Shown piece after piece: positions 34,788-43,855 of a stretch of DNA of 64,000 bases. Positions within the stretch are counted from its first letter, which is position 1. Each line of letters opens with the position of its first letter. The translations under genes and the position numbers were made by a program. Below the pieces are notes generated by a model. The model worked only from the letters and a program-made list of their open reading frames with translations, was not told the DNA's origin and made no database searches. Location: NCBI RefSeq assembly GCF_000758545.1, contig NZ_CP009279.1, positions 310,001-374,000 on the forward strand. Direction: 5' to 3'. The DNA is from Paenibacillus sp. FSL H7-0737. GTDB taxonomy: Bacteria > Bacillota > Bacilli > Paenibacillales > Paenibacillaceae.

Positions 34788-37100
34788 TCATACGGGAACT
34801 TCTCGCTGATCCTTTGCCATAGGTGAGCTGCATAAGGGGCAGGGCTTTGAGGTTAGATGATCCTCAGCTCCGCCAGCTTTCATGCGTGTCCAACCAGGAC
34901 AACTGCTGCCCGTGCAGTTCCATACCGGAACGACATGGGTTTTTGTAGCGGCTGTTCGGCTGGTCGGCAAGGATCTTGTTGTCACGGTTCTACTCACCGT
35001 AGTTGCTGCTGTGGAAGAAACCGCTGAACGGAAGGCGGATAACATGAAGCGGGAGACCTCCGCTTTTTTACCCCGATGCTGTGCAGGTGAGCTGATGAAT
35101 AGCTCCTCTCGGGCTCTCGTAACGGCCACGTACGCCAGTCTCCGTTCCTCCTCCAGTGCTGCTAAGCTTGAGGCTCCGCTGCTTCCGGCAGCAAGCTTGC
35201 GGTCTTTTAACCGGTCGCCCTCCAGTGCAGAGCTATGCGGAAGAATTCCCTCAGACGCTCCAATTAAAAAGACTACAGGAAACTCTAGCCCCTTTGATTT
35301 ATGAATGGTCATTAATGCAATCCGATTGCCTTGCTCTTTAGTGCCTGGTTGGCGATTATGCTCGTTACGCTCCGTGACATTATCTATGAAATCAAGAAAG
35401 GCAGGGATGCTGTCGAAACGCGCCGCGGAGGATTCTAGCTCATCTAGCATTTCTTTTAACGTCTCTCGATGCAGCGTCGCTTGATGCCGTTCATTCGCTT
35501 CGATGAAATAATCATAGAATTGGGTACGAATCTGCCGGATTGCTTGTATTGGGGTCAGTTCGCGTATATTTCGGATTAGATCGAGTCGATCTCTTAGTTT
35601 AGTCCCTTTGAAGTCTTCCATGCCAGGCATAGACAATAGGTGGATTAACGGTCCTTGCTTGGGCTGTCTAGCTTCCATCTGGCGGATATGATTCATACCT
35701 TTTTCACGGTTCATATATAGTGTCGGCAGGATATTCTCCATCGCTGCAAAATTTCGCCGATTCAAGGAGAGTCGCAAATGATCCACTACCGGAGAGATCA
35801 GCCAGTGCTCGTACAATAATTGCCCTTCTCCGTAATCAATATAGGGAATATCGCGTAAAAGGAGCAGTTCGAGAACGGCCCGATTGCTGCTCGAGGCCCG
35901 GTACAACATGGCGAAGTCGCTATATTCTCTTTTGCCGCTAGAGACCTCGTTTAAAATATGCTCGATCATCTGCTCGGCTTCTTCATCTGCAGTTTGCGGA
36001 CGCATATATCGTGGCTGACTTCCACTACCTTTTGCGGCTTGCAGGGTTTTGGAACGCCGACGTGTATTGTGCTTGATAATGCCGTTGCCAAGTCCAACGA
36101 TAGCTGGGCCTGAGCGGTAATTAATATCGAGCGTAATAACCCTTGCTCCCGGATAGAGCTTCTCGAACTCTAGAATGAACTCACTGCGCGCTCCGTTGAA
36201 GGAATAAATCGTTTGGTCATCATCACCAACCACCATTAGATTATGCTGTGGGTGAGCGACCATTTTGACAAGTTCGTACTGCAAGGCGTTTGTATCCTGG
36301 AACTCATCCACCATCACGTACAGATATCTCATCTGCAACTCTTGCAAAAGCTCCGGACGCTCCTTCAGCATCCGATAAGCAATTAAGAGGACATCGTCGA
36401 AATCGATTTTGAAATTGTCTAGCTTCCATTGTTCGTATATTTCCAGAATGGACTTCATTTCTTTTTCGGCGGTGGTGCCTTCTGGTAGATCTTCCACGGT
36501 GCCCATGTTCATTTTGCAGGAAGAGAGCAGAGAGAGTACGGTTTCCGGTGGATAAGCATCCTTCGGCAGTCCGAGCTCACGCATGATCTGCTTCAATAGG
36601 ATGTGCTGGCGCCGTGTCTCACTGAAAATTTCCTGTTGCAATCCTTGTCTGCGCAAGAAAAATAAGAAAAAAGAATGGAACGTACGGGCCTGAAGTCTTG
36701 CAACGTCCGCTGTGCTAACTCCCGGGAGCAGGGCGATTCGTTCGCGCATTTCTGCCGCGGCTTTACTCGAAAAAGTCAGCAATAGCAGCTGACTCGGCGA
36801 GACGCCGCGCACGGACAACAAATAACCGGTTCTGCAGATCAGAACCGAGGTTTTGCCGGAGCCTGCACCGGCCAGTGTCAGCAGCGGCCCTTTATGATGC
36901 CGCACCGCAGCAATCTGCGGGCGGTTGAGCAGGATGCCGCCTTCCTCGAGCCTGCGGAAATAAGCGGAGTCCCCCTCCTCCCGCTTCACTAGCTCTGTGC
37001 TGGTCTGTGCTGAAGCTACTGCCGCTTGCGGGATGCGTTCGCCGGTTGCTCCCAGCGGGATATTATGAAATAAGAGCTTATTCAATAGATTCACCTTCAT
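34788..37100 (-). CDS. UvrD/PcrA-family superfamily 1 DNA helicase with C-terminal zinc ribbon
   Basis: A 770-residue helicase. An N-terminal extension of about 60 residues precedes LNRPQIAAV, Walker A AGAGSGKT (near residue 80), TFSSKAAAEMRER, ARTFHSFF, Walker B VDEFQDTN, VVGDDDQTIYSFNGA, DINYRSG, TIHKSKGLEFP and YVAVTRAREELF, i.e. all UvrD motifs Q to VI. The last 60 residues add a CX4C...CPLC motif (near residues 728-760), suggesting a zinc ribbon of the kind found in topoisomerase I tails. It likely unwinds 3'-tailed DNA in repair. The ATG at 37100 has no good ribosome binding site. It is convergent with L25 and not part of an obvious operon. Confidence 0.9.
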   Translation of the reverse strand: MKVNLLNKLLFHNIPLGATGERIPQAAVASAQTSTELVKREEGDSAYFRRLEEGGILLNRPQIAAVRHHKGPLLTLAGAGSGKTSVLICRTGYLLSVRGVSPSQLLLLTFSSKAAAEMRERIALLPGVSTADVARLQARTFHSFFLFFLRRQGLQQEIFSETRRQHILLKQIMRELGLPKDAYPPETVLSLLSSCKMNMGTVEDLPEGTTAEKEMKSILEIYEQWKLDNFKIDFDDVLLIAYRMLKERPELLQELQMRYLYVMVDEFQDTNALQYELVKMVAHPQHNLMVVGDDDQTIYSFNGARSEFILEFEKLYPGARVITLDINYRSGPAIVGLGNGIIKHNTRRRSKTLQAAKGSGSQPRYMRPQTADEEAEQMIEHILNEVSSGKREYSDFAMLYRASSSNRAVLELLLLRDIPYIDYGEGQLLYEHWLISPVVDHLRLSLNRRNFAAMENILPTLYMNREKGMNHIRQMEARQPKQGPLIHLLSMPGMEDFKGTKLRDRLDLIRNIRELTPIQAIRQIRTQFYDYFIEANERHQATLHRETLKEMLDELESSAARFDSIPAFLDFIDNVTERNEHNRQPGTKEQGNRIALMTIHKSKGLEFPVVFLIGASEGILPHSSALEGDRLKDRKLAAGSSGASSLAALEEERRLAYVAVTRAREELFISSPAQHRGKKAEVSRFMLSAFRSAVSSTAATTVSRTVTTRSLPTSRTAATKTHVVPVWNCTGSSCPGWTRMKAGGAEDHLTSKPCPLCSSPMAKDQREVPV

Positions 37101-37289
37101 ATATTTCTGTATAGAGTGAGCTCAACAAAACTAGTTGGAGAATGGTTGAGTTCATCTTAAAATGTGCCGATTAAAATACGCCGAAAATTTAGCCAATCTA
37201 CAATATACCATCCCAGCCTTTTTACTGCACAGAAAAAAATGCTGGATATAGTATGGGGGAGTGTGGAGCTTGGTTGTGTGAATGGGGAT

Positions 37290-37935
37290 TGGTGGGCAAG
37301 ATGTACGGTATAAATCCGTAGAAAAGCGGGAATCGGGCTCGAGTGGCGGGATGTAGGGTATAAATCCCGTAGAAATATGGGAAATGGGCTCGGTGAGTGA
37401 AATGTACGGTATAAATCCCGTAGAAAAGCTGGAATTGGGCTCAAGTGGCGGGATGTACGGTATAAATCTCGTAGAAAGGCTGGAATCGGTCTCCGCGGGC
37501 GAATAGAACGGTATAAATACCGTAGAAAAGCTGGAATTGGGCTCTGGGGGTGAAATGTGCGGTATAAATCCCGTATAAATGCGGGAATTTGGCTCCGGCG
37601 GCGAAAAGAGGGGTATAAATACCCCAGAAGTGAGCGGAATTGGCTTTGTGGGCGAAAAGAAGGGTATAAATCCCCCAGAAGTGAGCGGATTGGGCTCTAT
37701 GGGCGAAAAGAAGGGTATAAATCCCCCAGAAGTGAGCGAATTTGGCCCTGCGGGCGAAAAGAGGGGTATAAATACCCCAGAAGTGAGCGGATTTGGCTCT
37801 GTGAGCGAAAAGAAGGGTATAAATGCCCTAAAAGTGAGCGAATTGGGCTCTATGGGCGAAAAGAAGGGTATAAATCCCCCAGAAAGGAGCGAATTGGGCT
37901 TTATGGGCGAAAAGAAGGGTATAAATCCCCCCCTT
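37290..37935. repeat. Tandem array of thirteen 51-bp repeats with a palindromic core
   Basis: The motif GGTATAAAT occurs at 37307, 37357, 37408, 37459, 37510, 37561, 37612, 37663, 37714, 37765, 37816, 37867 and 37918, i.e. every 51 bases (50 once). Each unit has a palindromic core, ACGGTATAAATACCGT in one subtype (first six units) and GGGGTATAAATACCCC or AGGGTATAAATCCCCC in the other (later units), followed by a diverged AGAAGTGAGCGAATTGGGCTC-like segment. The unit length is a multiple of three, so long open frames run through both strands; these are side effects. The array fills most of the 922-base gap between the helicase and the DUF6492 gene. The rest of the gap (37101-37289 and 37936-38022) shows nothing I can name. 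Confidence 0.92.
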
Positions 37936-38022
37936 GTCCTCTCTTAAGTTTACAGTAAAGCCCATTCCCTTTCCTTATTATCCTCATATCCTAAAGCAAA
38001 ATCATGATATGGAGATGACCGT

Positions 38023-38859
38023 ATGCCCTCGCCTAAAAAGGTCCGCATAAGACATGCCGTTACCATAGATGTACTGATTCCGGCTATCGAGAAAGATTTG
38101 GCTACACTCCCCTATGTTATTGACGCTGTCCGAACACATGTTAAGCATCCGATAGGTCGTATATTGATTGTTGCTCCAAAAAAGACACGTATACTGGATT
38201 TCTGCCGAAAAAAAGGCTGTACCTTTGTCGATGAGAATACAGTCCTCCCGATTACAAAAAAAGATATCCATTACCGTTCACGGAAATGGGAGAGATCCGG
38301 TTGGTTGTTCCAGCAATTGTTGAAGCTGAATGGTGACAAGCTATGTACGGCTGACTATTTTTTAGTCATCGATGCAGATACGGTCTTAATCGCTCCTCAT
38401 CGATTCCGTGAGAAGGGAAAGACGATTTTTTACAGTCGTAATTGGAGTCAGCCTCAGTACTTTACAACCTATAGGAAGCTAATGGGTAAGAAGGCGGCAT
38501 CTGCTTCTTCTTTTGTGACGCATTATATGCTGTTTGAACGCAGCCAATTGACTCAGATGAAAAGAGAGATTGAAGCAAAGCATCAGAAGCCTTGGTATTC
38601 GGCGATTATACACAGTATGAACCGAACTAAGCAATTTGCTTTTTCTGAATTCGAAACTTATGGGAATTACCTGTATTCGAAGGATCGTGGGGGCATGAAG
38701 ATCCAAAAAGCACGCAATAAAGGCCTCCATATGAATGCAGGTCAGCTGTCCAAGCAGAAGCTGAATGAGCTGGCGGAAAAGTATAGATCATTGTCTTTTC
38801 ATAAACGGAAGGGGTATGTGAGAACACCGAGTAGTAAGTCCAGCGCAGGGGGGCGATAG
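38023..38859 (+). CDS. DUF6492 family protein, glycosyltransferase-like
   Basis: A 278-residue protein with a GT-A-like layout: TIDVLIPAIEKDLATLPYVI at the start, a nucleotide-sugar-binding-type IDADTV (DxD-like, near residue 118) and FYSRNWSQPQYFTTYRKL. It matches my memory of DUF6492, a family found near surface-polysaccharide genes. No signal peptide. Two bases separate it from the ManC gene downstream, so the two are co-transcribed, which suggests GDP-mannose-dependent glycan synthesis. The enzymatic activity is inferred, not shown. Confidence 0.75.
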   Translation: MPSPKKVRIRHAVTIDVLIPAIEKDLATLPYVIDAVRTHVKHPIGRILIVAPKKTRILDFCRKKGCTFVDENTVLPITKKDIHYRSRKWERSGWLFQQLLKLNGDKLCTADYFLVIDADTVLIAPHRFREKGKTIFYSRNWSQPQYFTTYRKLMGKKAASASSFVTHYMLFERSQLTQMKREIEAKHQKPWYSAIIHSMNRTKQFAFSEFETYGNYLYSKDRGGMKIQKARNKGLHMNAGQLSKQKLNELAEKYRSLSFHKRKGYVRTPSSKSSAGGR

Positions 38860-38861
38860 CG

Positions 38862-40232
38862 TTGCAGATCGTGCTCCTTTCAGGGGGATCGGGGAAGAGG
38901 CTGTGGCCGCTGTCGAATGAGATCAGGTCAAAGGCATTTTTAAGACTTCTCCCAACAGAAAATGGCGGCATGGAGTCGATGATCGAGCGAGTATGCAGAG
39001 GGCTGGATGAGGCAGGATTGTTAGATTCAAGCTGCATTGTAACCCATCGCAGTCAGGTGGAAATTACCCGCAAATCTGTTGGCAATCAGGTTGCTTTACT
39101 GGCGGAGCCACAGAAGCGGGGAACTTTTACTGCAGTTGCATTGGCGGCGAGCTATTTGCATTCCGTGAAGAAAATAGACTTAGAAGAGATCGTTGTGGTC
39201 ATTCCGGTGGATTCTTATGTGGAGGCTTCTTTTTTCAGTCAGCTTCGGCAGTTTCCCAGCGTGCTGTCCGAATCACAAGCGGATATTGCCCTGATCGGTG
39301 TTACGCCTGAATTCCCATCCACACAGTTCGGGTATATATTGCCGAGTGAAGGTTCAGAAGGGACGTCTTTTCTAAATGTGAAGCAATTTGCAGAGAAACC
39401 AGACGAACTAGCGGCGGCCGAGTTCATTTCCTGTGGAGGACTATGGAACTGTGGGGTGTTCTCCTGCACATTAGGATACTTGCTCTCAACTATGGTGGAA
39501 CGGAATCTTTCAGCAGATTACATGGAGCTAGTGGAGCGTTATGACGAATTGCCAGAACGAAGTTTTGACTATGAAGTGCTTGAGCATACGCAGCGAGCGG
39601 TAGTTATTCCTTACACCGGAGTTTGGGCGGATATTGGTAGTTGGGATGCGCTTACCCCTCATTTGCAGGAAAAGGTAATTGGCAGGGGGAGCATTTCTGA
39701 GGATTCAAAAGGAACCTATTTAGTGAACGAACTCTCTTGTCCCGTACATGTCATCGGTGCCCCAGGCTTGATTGTGGCGGCGGGTGCGGATGGTATTTTA
39801 GTTGCTGGGATCGAGCAGGCGAAACGGATTAAGCAGAAGCTGGAGGGTCATGCCGCGAAGCCGATGATTGAAGAAAAGCGGTGGGGGAGCTCACGCATTC
39901 TGGATTTCTCACGAACAGCAGCAGGAGTTGAGGTTACGACTTCCAAAATCACGATGTTGGCAGGGAAGCACACCAGCTATCATTTTCACAGGCATACCAA
40001 AGAAATATGGTCTTTTCTTTCGGGCAATGGAGAGTACCGTATGAACGGCGTTCTTCATGCAGTTGCAGCCGGAGACACAGTTATAGTACCTGCCGGTGCG
40101 AGACATGGTTTGCGGGCGATTACGCCACTCGAATTGATCATTATTGAACTGGTGACATCTTCTGATGTGGGGGATTATGTACGTGTTTCTGCTGAATGGG
40201 TGGGGGAGGAAAGCGCTCCTGATCATTTGTAA
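38862..40232 (+). CDS. manC: Mannose-1-phosphate guanylyltransferase with cupin domain (ManC-type)
   Basis: A 456-residue protein starting at TTG (GGGGGGCGA upstream). Residues 1-300 are a nucleotidyltransferase: LSGGSGKRLWPLSNE (pyrophosphorylase signature), VIPVDSYVE, FAEKPDE and WNCGVF. The C-terminal 120 residues are a cupin (HTSYHFHRHTKEIWSFLSGNGEYR, PAGARHGL) with metal-binding histidines, as in bifunctional ManC/AlgA, whose cupin can carry mannose-6-phosphate isomerase activity. It makes GDP-mannose from mannose-1-phosphate and GTP. Coupled with DUF6492 upstream, it likely feeds surface glycan or spore-coat glycosylation. Confidence 0.9.
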   Translation: MQIVLLSGGSGKRLWPLSNEIRSKAFLRLLPTENGGMESMIERVCRGLDEAGLLDSSCIVTHRSQVEITRKSVGNQVALLAEPQKRGTFTAVALAASYLHSVKKIDLEEIVVVIPVDSYVEASFFSQLRQFPSVLSESQADIALIGVTPEFPSTQFGYILPSEGSEGTSFLNVKQFAEKPDELAAAEFISCGGLWNCGVFSCTLGYLLSTMVERNLSADYMELVERYDELPERSFDYEVLEHTQRAVVIPYTGVWADIGSWDALTPHLQEKVIGRGSISEDSKGTYLVNELSCPVHVIGAPGLIVAAGADGILVAGIEQAKRIKQKLEGHAAKPMIEEKRWGSSRILDFSRTAAGVEVTTSKITMLAGKHTSYHFHRHTKEIWSFLSGNGEYRMNGVLHAVAAGDTVIVPAGARHGLRAITPLELIIIELVTSSDVGDYVRVSAEWVGEESAPDHL

Positions 40233-40250
40233 TTCAATAGATTGAAAAAA

Positions 40251-40298
40251 ATCAACCGGGTTTAATCCAGCGTACATGTCCCGGTTGAATTTAATTTT
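40251..40298. terminator. Terminator between ManC and the histidine kinase gene
   Basis: ATCAACCGGG pairs with CCCGGTTGAAT around a 19-base loop, followed by TTAATTTTA; on the other strand A-rich sequence precedes the stem, so it can serve both convergent genes. Confidence 0.7.
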
Positions 40299-40335
40299 AG
40301 AGTGTAACTAGTTAACATCACTGCATTTAAAAGAG

Positions 40336-42057
40336 TTATAGATTTGAGCCACCTTCGTATCTTTTGGATGGAAATCGAAATGTGACCTCCGTTCCCAGTC
40401 CTAGAATACTGGTAATGGACAAGCCGTACTCTGGTCCGTACATTAGCATAGCCCGGTCATTTACATTTTTGAGCCCATAGCCTATAGACTGGGATTTAAG
40501 CAGAAGATTGAGTCGTTCTTGTGGGATGCCAACGCCATTATCCTTTACTTTGAAGATGATACACTCCTCCACCATTTCTCCGGATAGAATAATTTTGCTT
40601 CCTTCTTCTTCTCTATTCTCAATACCATGAATAATAGCATTCTCAATTAGAGGCTGAAGCATCAGGTTAGGCATGTAATAAGAGAGAATAGCCTCGTCGA
40701 TCTGATATTCTATCTCAAAGCTATTGCTATGCATGTTAAGCTGAATCTGTATATAAGATTGTACATTCAATAGTTCATCTGAAACCGAAATAATATTATT
40801 CCCTTTATTCAGCGTAGTCCGATAGAACGTGGATAGAAGCTGCGCCATTTCACTTATATCTGTTGCATGGATTCGGATGGCTCTCCAATTGATGAGCGAA
40901 AGAGCATTATATAGAAAATGAGGATTAATCTGAGCCTGTAGGGCTTTCATTTCATATTCTTTTCGTGAAATTTCCTCAATGTAGACTTTATCGATTAACA
41001 CTTTTGTTTTGTCAACCATATTGCCAAAGCCTCTAATTAGATCCCCAATTTCATCTTTGGATGTGCTGGTGACGGTGACTTCCAGGGATCCCTCTTCTAC
41101 GGTGCGCATATTATTGCGCAGACGCTTAATTTGTGAATTGAACTTTCGAGAAAATAGATTGGCGGTTATAGCAACGGCAGCAATACAGGCAACAATAACA
41201 AGCCCAACTGTCGAAAGGATTTTCCAAGCAGAATTCGTAATCATCTTCGTAGGTTTGCATAACATCACTGTCCATCCTGATATAGGAACTTCAGATTGCA
41301 ATACAGTGTACTTTGTATTTTTCCATTGCAGCGTATCTAAGTTGTTTGTGCTATTGGAAGGAATATATCCTTCTATACCAGGCGAGGCATAGATCGACTT
41401 TCCATAAGCATCTTTGACGAGAATCTCTGAACCTTGAGAGAGTAGGGAGTCAAAAGGTGTGAATAACGAATCGTAATTCACACGTGCATACAGCACATTT
41501 TCTTTTGGATCTTTCTGTTTCGTATTAATAATGCGTCGAACAGCAAAAATCTCCTTATTATCCGTAAACCACAGGACATCGACTGACTTCATCAACGTCG
41601 GGTACCAATGTTTCTGTTTAATATCATTTAGGGCTCGGACAGTATTGCCATGTGCCAAAAGATTGGTTCCTGTATACAGAGTGATTTGTTCTACACCTGT
41701 ATTTAGATACCGTGCCGTATTGAAATTTTGGTCAATCACATGGGTTAACTGATCATACATTTCATACATACTTGTGTAGGTATGATTAGCTGAATTAATA
41801 ATTTCCTGATTAAAACTCAAGAAATTCATGAGTTTATTGTAGACATCCAGATGACTATTTAAAGCTAAAGCCCCTTGATTTAAGGCTGCTTTCAAATCAG
41901 ATTTGGATTGCTTAATGAGGGATGATTTGGCTTCTTGATAGCAGAAGCTGCCCAATATAATCACAGGAATCATACTGATTAACATAAATGAAAGCATGAT
42001 CTTGGTTTGAAACTTCAAGTCGCGAATATTTTGCTTAAGTGTCCGCCAAAGTTGCAT
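40336..42057 (-). CDS. Sensor histidine kinase, YesM-like
   Basis: The ATG at 42057 has GGGAGGAGC upstream; the frame extends further but that part overlaps the response regulator. The 573 residues comprise a transmembrane helix (about 20-42), an extracellular dCache-like sensor (to about 275), a second transmembrane helix (about 277-300), a HAMP domain and a His_kinase domain with the phosphoacceptor His in QAQINPHFLYNALSL (near residue 375), then an HATPase domain with KVKDNGVGIPQE. YesM-type kinases control adjacent sugar importers. It shares 23 bases with the response regulator gene, showing coupling. Confidence 0.9.
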   Translation of the reverse strand: MQLWRTLKQNIRDLKFQTKIMLSFMLISMIPVIILGSFCYQEAKSSLIKQSKSDLKAALNQGALALNSHLDVYNKLMNFLSFNQEIINSANHTYTSMYEMYDQLTHVIDQNFNTARYLNTGVEQITLYTGTNLLAHGNTVRALNDIKQKHWYPTLMKSVDVLWFTDNKEIFAVRRIINTKQKDPKENVLYARVNYDSLFTPFDSLLSQGSEILVKDAYGKSIYASPGIEGYIPSNSTNNLDTLQWKNTKYTVLQSEVPISGWTVMLCKPTKMITNSAWKILSTVGLVIVACIAAVAITANLFSRKFNSQIKRLRNNMRTVEEGSLEVTVTSTSKDEIGDLIRGFGNMVDKTKVLIDKVYIEEISRKEYEMKALQAQINPHFLYNALSLINWRAIRIHATDISEMAQLLSTFYRTTLNKGNNIISVSDELLNVQSYIQIQLNMHSNSFEIEYQIDEAILSYYMPNLMLQPLIENAIIHGIENREEEGSKIILSGEMVEECIIFKVKDNGVGIPQERLNLLLKSQSIGYGLKNVNDRAMLMYGPEYGLSITSILGLGTEVTFRFPSKRYEGGSNL

Positions 42058-43603
42058 GATGCTCCTCCCGATATACAGAGGACTTCTGATTATACTGTCT
42101 ATATTTTTCTGGTGTGTACCCATAGAAATCCCTGAAATTTTGGCAGAAGTATGAAATATTGCGATAGCCCACTGCGGTGCAAATATTTGATATTTTTTGA
42201 TGCGTATTTGTTAACAACTCTTTTGCGTTTTGCATGCGGACATTCTTAATATATTTATTAAGCCCACAGCCTGTCTGCTTCTTGAATATGGAGCTAAGAT
42301 AATGTGGAGACAAATACACTTTAGCAGCAAGCATTTCCAGACTGAGATCATCTGCATAATATTGTTCAATATATTGTTTGACGGCATCGACATCACGGTT
42401 CTGAGTAGGCTCATGGTTAGTAGAGTTCTGATCAATCCGAGCGATACCTTCAAATATGATATCTTTGATATCCCGCAAATCTTCAGATCCATATATGATC
42501 TCGACGGCAGTCTGCAGCTCCATTTCTGATATAGGTGCAGCTTGTGTCATGATCTCTTGATAGATTGTGGAGAACATATACTTTACATATAAATGTGAAT
42601 ACTGTACTTGATGTACGTATTTTTGATATAAAATCTCAGTATTTGCTCGTAAGCTAAAAATATCTTGATCCTTCAGATTATTTCGAATCTGATCTAGTAG
42701 ATGGCTATCTGTAAGGTCTGGATACAAGCCCTCAGAGAAATGTAAGTCATTTTGTGTATTAAACACAAAGGTATCTGGGAGAAAAAAACGATATTCCATC
42801 AATTCTTCTAATGAAGTCAAAAGTGAACCTAAATCTAGTATTGAGGTTACTTCCTCTTTCATAGCGAGATAACAATTTACTTTATATTTATCAAAGATGC
42901 AATTATGCAGGTGCATCGCTGAATTATTATCAAACTGGGAAGAAGGGGACTCTTGCTCGGGAAACAGTAGTAGACTCTGACATCCGTTTAGATTTAAGTA
43001 ATCAGCAGATGTGTCTACTAAACCAAGAACAAACTCTTCGAACTCCGAATCCACAGATTCAAAAAATGGCTTATCGAATTCTAACAAAAGCATTTTATTG
43101 TAATGGCTGGGTAATTCAATAGACAGCTCTTGAAGAGGCGGCGGGCTTCCGATGCCATTGACTAGAGAGAAGAGTAGATGTTTTCTCACATAGCTTAGCT
43201 TTCTTTGTGACGCTTCTTCTTTTTGTTGCTGGTTCTTTAATTCCTGAATAACTTTTTCTAAAGTAGTTTGGAATGCTTCAATGTTAACCGGTTTCAAAAG
43301 ATACTCGGATACGCCCAGGGAAAGGGCTGTTTTGGCATACTCAAATTCAGCGAATCCACTGAACAAAATCACCTTTAATTTGGGGTGCAACTTTAATGCT
43401 TCCTTTGTTAGCTGTAATCCATCCATTATAGGCATCCGCACATCGGTAAATAGAATATCGACAGAGTGTGCGCTTACATATTCAAGTGCTTTACGACCGT
43501 TTTCTGCAACATGCAATTGGAGGGGGAAGCCAAGCTCCTTAATGAGGAAAGCAATCCCCTCTCGCTCCTCCTTATGATCATCTACCACCAATATGGATAA
43601 CAT
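42035..43603 (-). CDS. Response regulator with AraC-type DNA-binding domain, YesN-like
   Basis: A 522-residue protein. Residues 1-120 are a receiver domain with acidic pair in VVDDHKEE, phosphoacceptor Asp in FTDVRMP (near residue 55) and Lys in YLLKPVN. The middle (about 130-410) is the variable linker of YesN-type regulators; residues 425-520 are two AraC helix-turn-helix motifs (LEMLAAKVYLSPHYLSSIFKK, ICTAVGYRNISYFCQNFRDFYG). It is the first gene of the leftward pair and should control the divergent importer operon starting at 43856. Confidence 0.9.
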   Translation of the reverse strand: MLSILVVDDHKEEREGIAFLIKELGFPLQLHVAENGRKALEYVSAHSVDILFTDVRMPIMDGLQLTKEALKLHPKLKVILFSGFAEFEYAKTALSLGVSEYLLKPVNIEAFQTTLEKVIQELKNQQQKEEASQRKLSYVRKHLLFSLVNGIGSPPPLQELSIELPSHYNKMLLLEFDKPFFESVDSEFEEFVLGLVDTSADYLNLNGCQSLLLFPEQESPSSQFDNNSAMHLHNCIFDKYKVNCYLAMKEEVTSILDLGSLLTSLEELMEYRFFLPDTFVFNTQNDLHFSEGLYPDLTDSHLLDQIRNNLKDQDIFSLRANTEILYQKYVHQVQYSHLYVKYMFSTIYQEIMTQAAPISEMELQTAVEIIYGSEDLRDIKDIIFEGIARIDQNSTNHEPTQNRDVDAVKQYIEQYYADDLSLEMLAAKVYLSPHYLSSIFKKQTGCGLNKYIKNVRMQNAKELLTNTHQKISNICTAVGYRNISYFCQNFRDFYGYTPEKYRQYNQKSSVYREEHHATLADT

Positions 43604-43803
43604 TATTTACCACCTTTCGACATGTAGTGACATTGATATTGTAGTATAACATCTTCGACCGTAGCAATTATTCCTCGATATTATCGTTAATGATGAGTAT
43701 TTATTTGTGTAAAACATAATTTTTTTGCGTTTACGATGGATAGCAATAATCTATAAACTTAAGGAAGTAACAATATAAATTTTTTTGAAGCTGGCCGGCG
43801 CTT

Positions 43804-43817
43804 TGAAATCGTTTTCT
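43804..43817. promoter_or_regulatory. CcpA cre-like site upstream of the LplA-like gene
   Basis: TGAAATCGTTTTCT matches the cre consensus TGWAANCGNTWNCA at all positions but the last. It lies 39-52 bases before the ATG of the binding protein, consistent with carbon-catabolite control. No clear promoter was identified around it. Confidence 0.55.
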
Positions 43818-43855
43818 AATACGAGTTTTTTTATAGAAAAAGGGAGGCTCTTATA

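Noticed and set aside
37290..37935. CRISPR array
   Set aside because: The units are degenerate over their full length, with no alternation of constant repeats and unique spacers, and no cas genes are present.
37557..37958. 133-codon open frame with repeated Lys-Glu-Gly-Tyr-Lys-Ser-Pro units
   Set aside because: It is a by-product of the 51-bp tandem repeat, whose length is a multiple of three. Frames are open in two forward frames and on the other strand, and there is no ribosome binding site.
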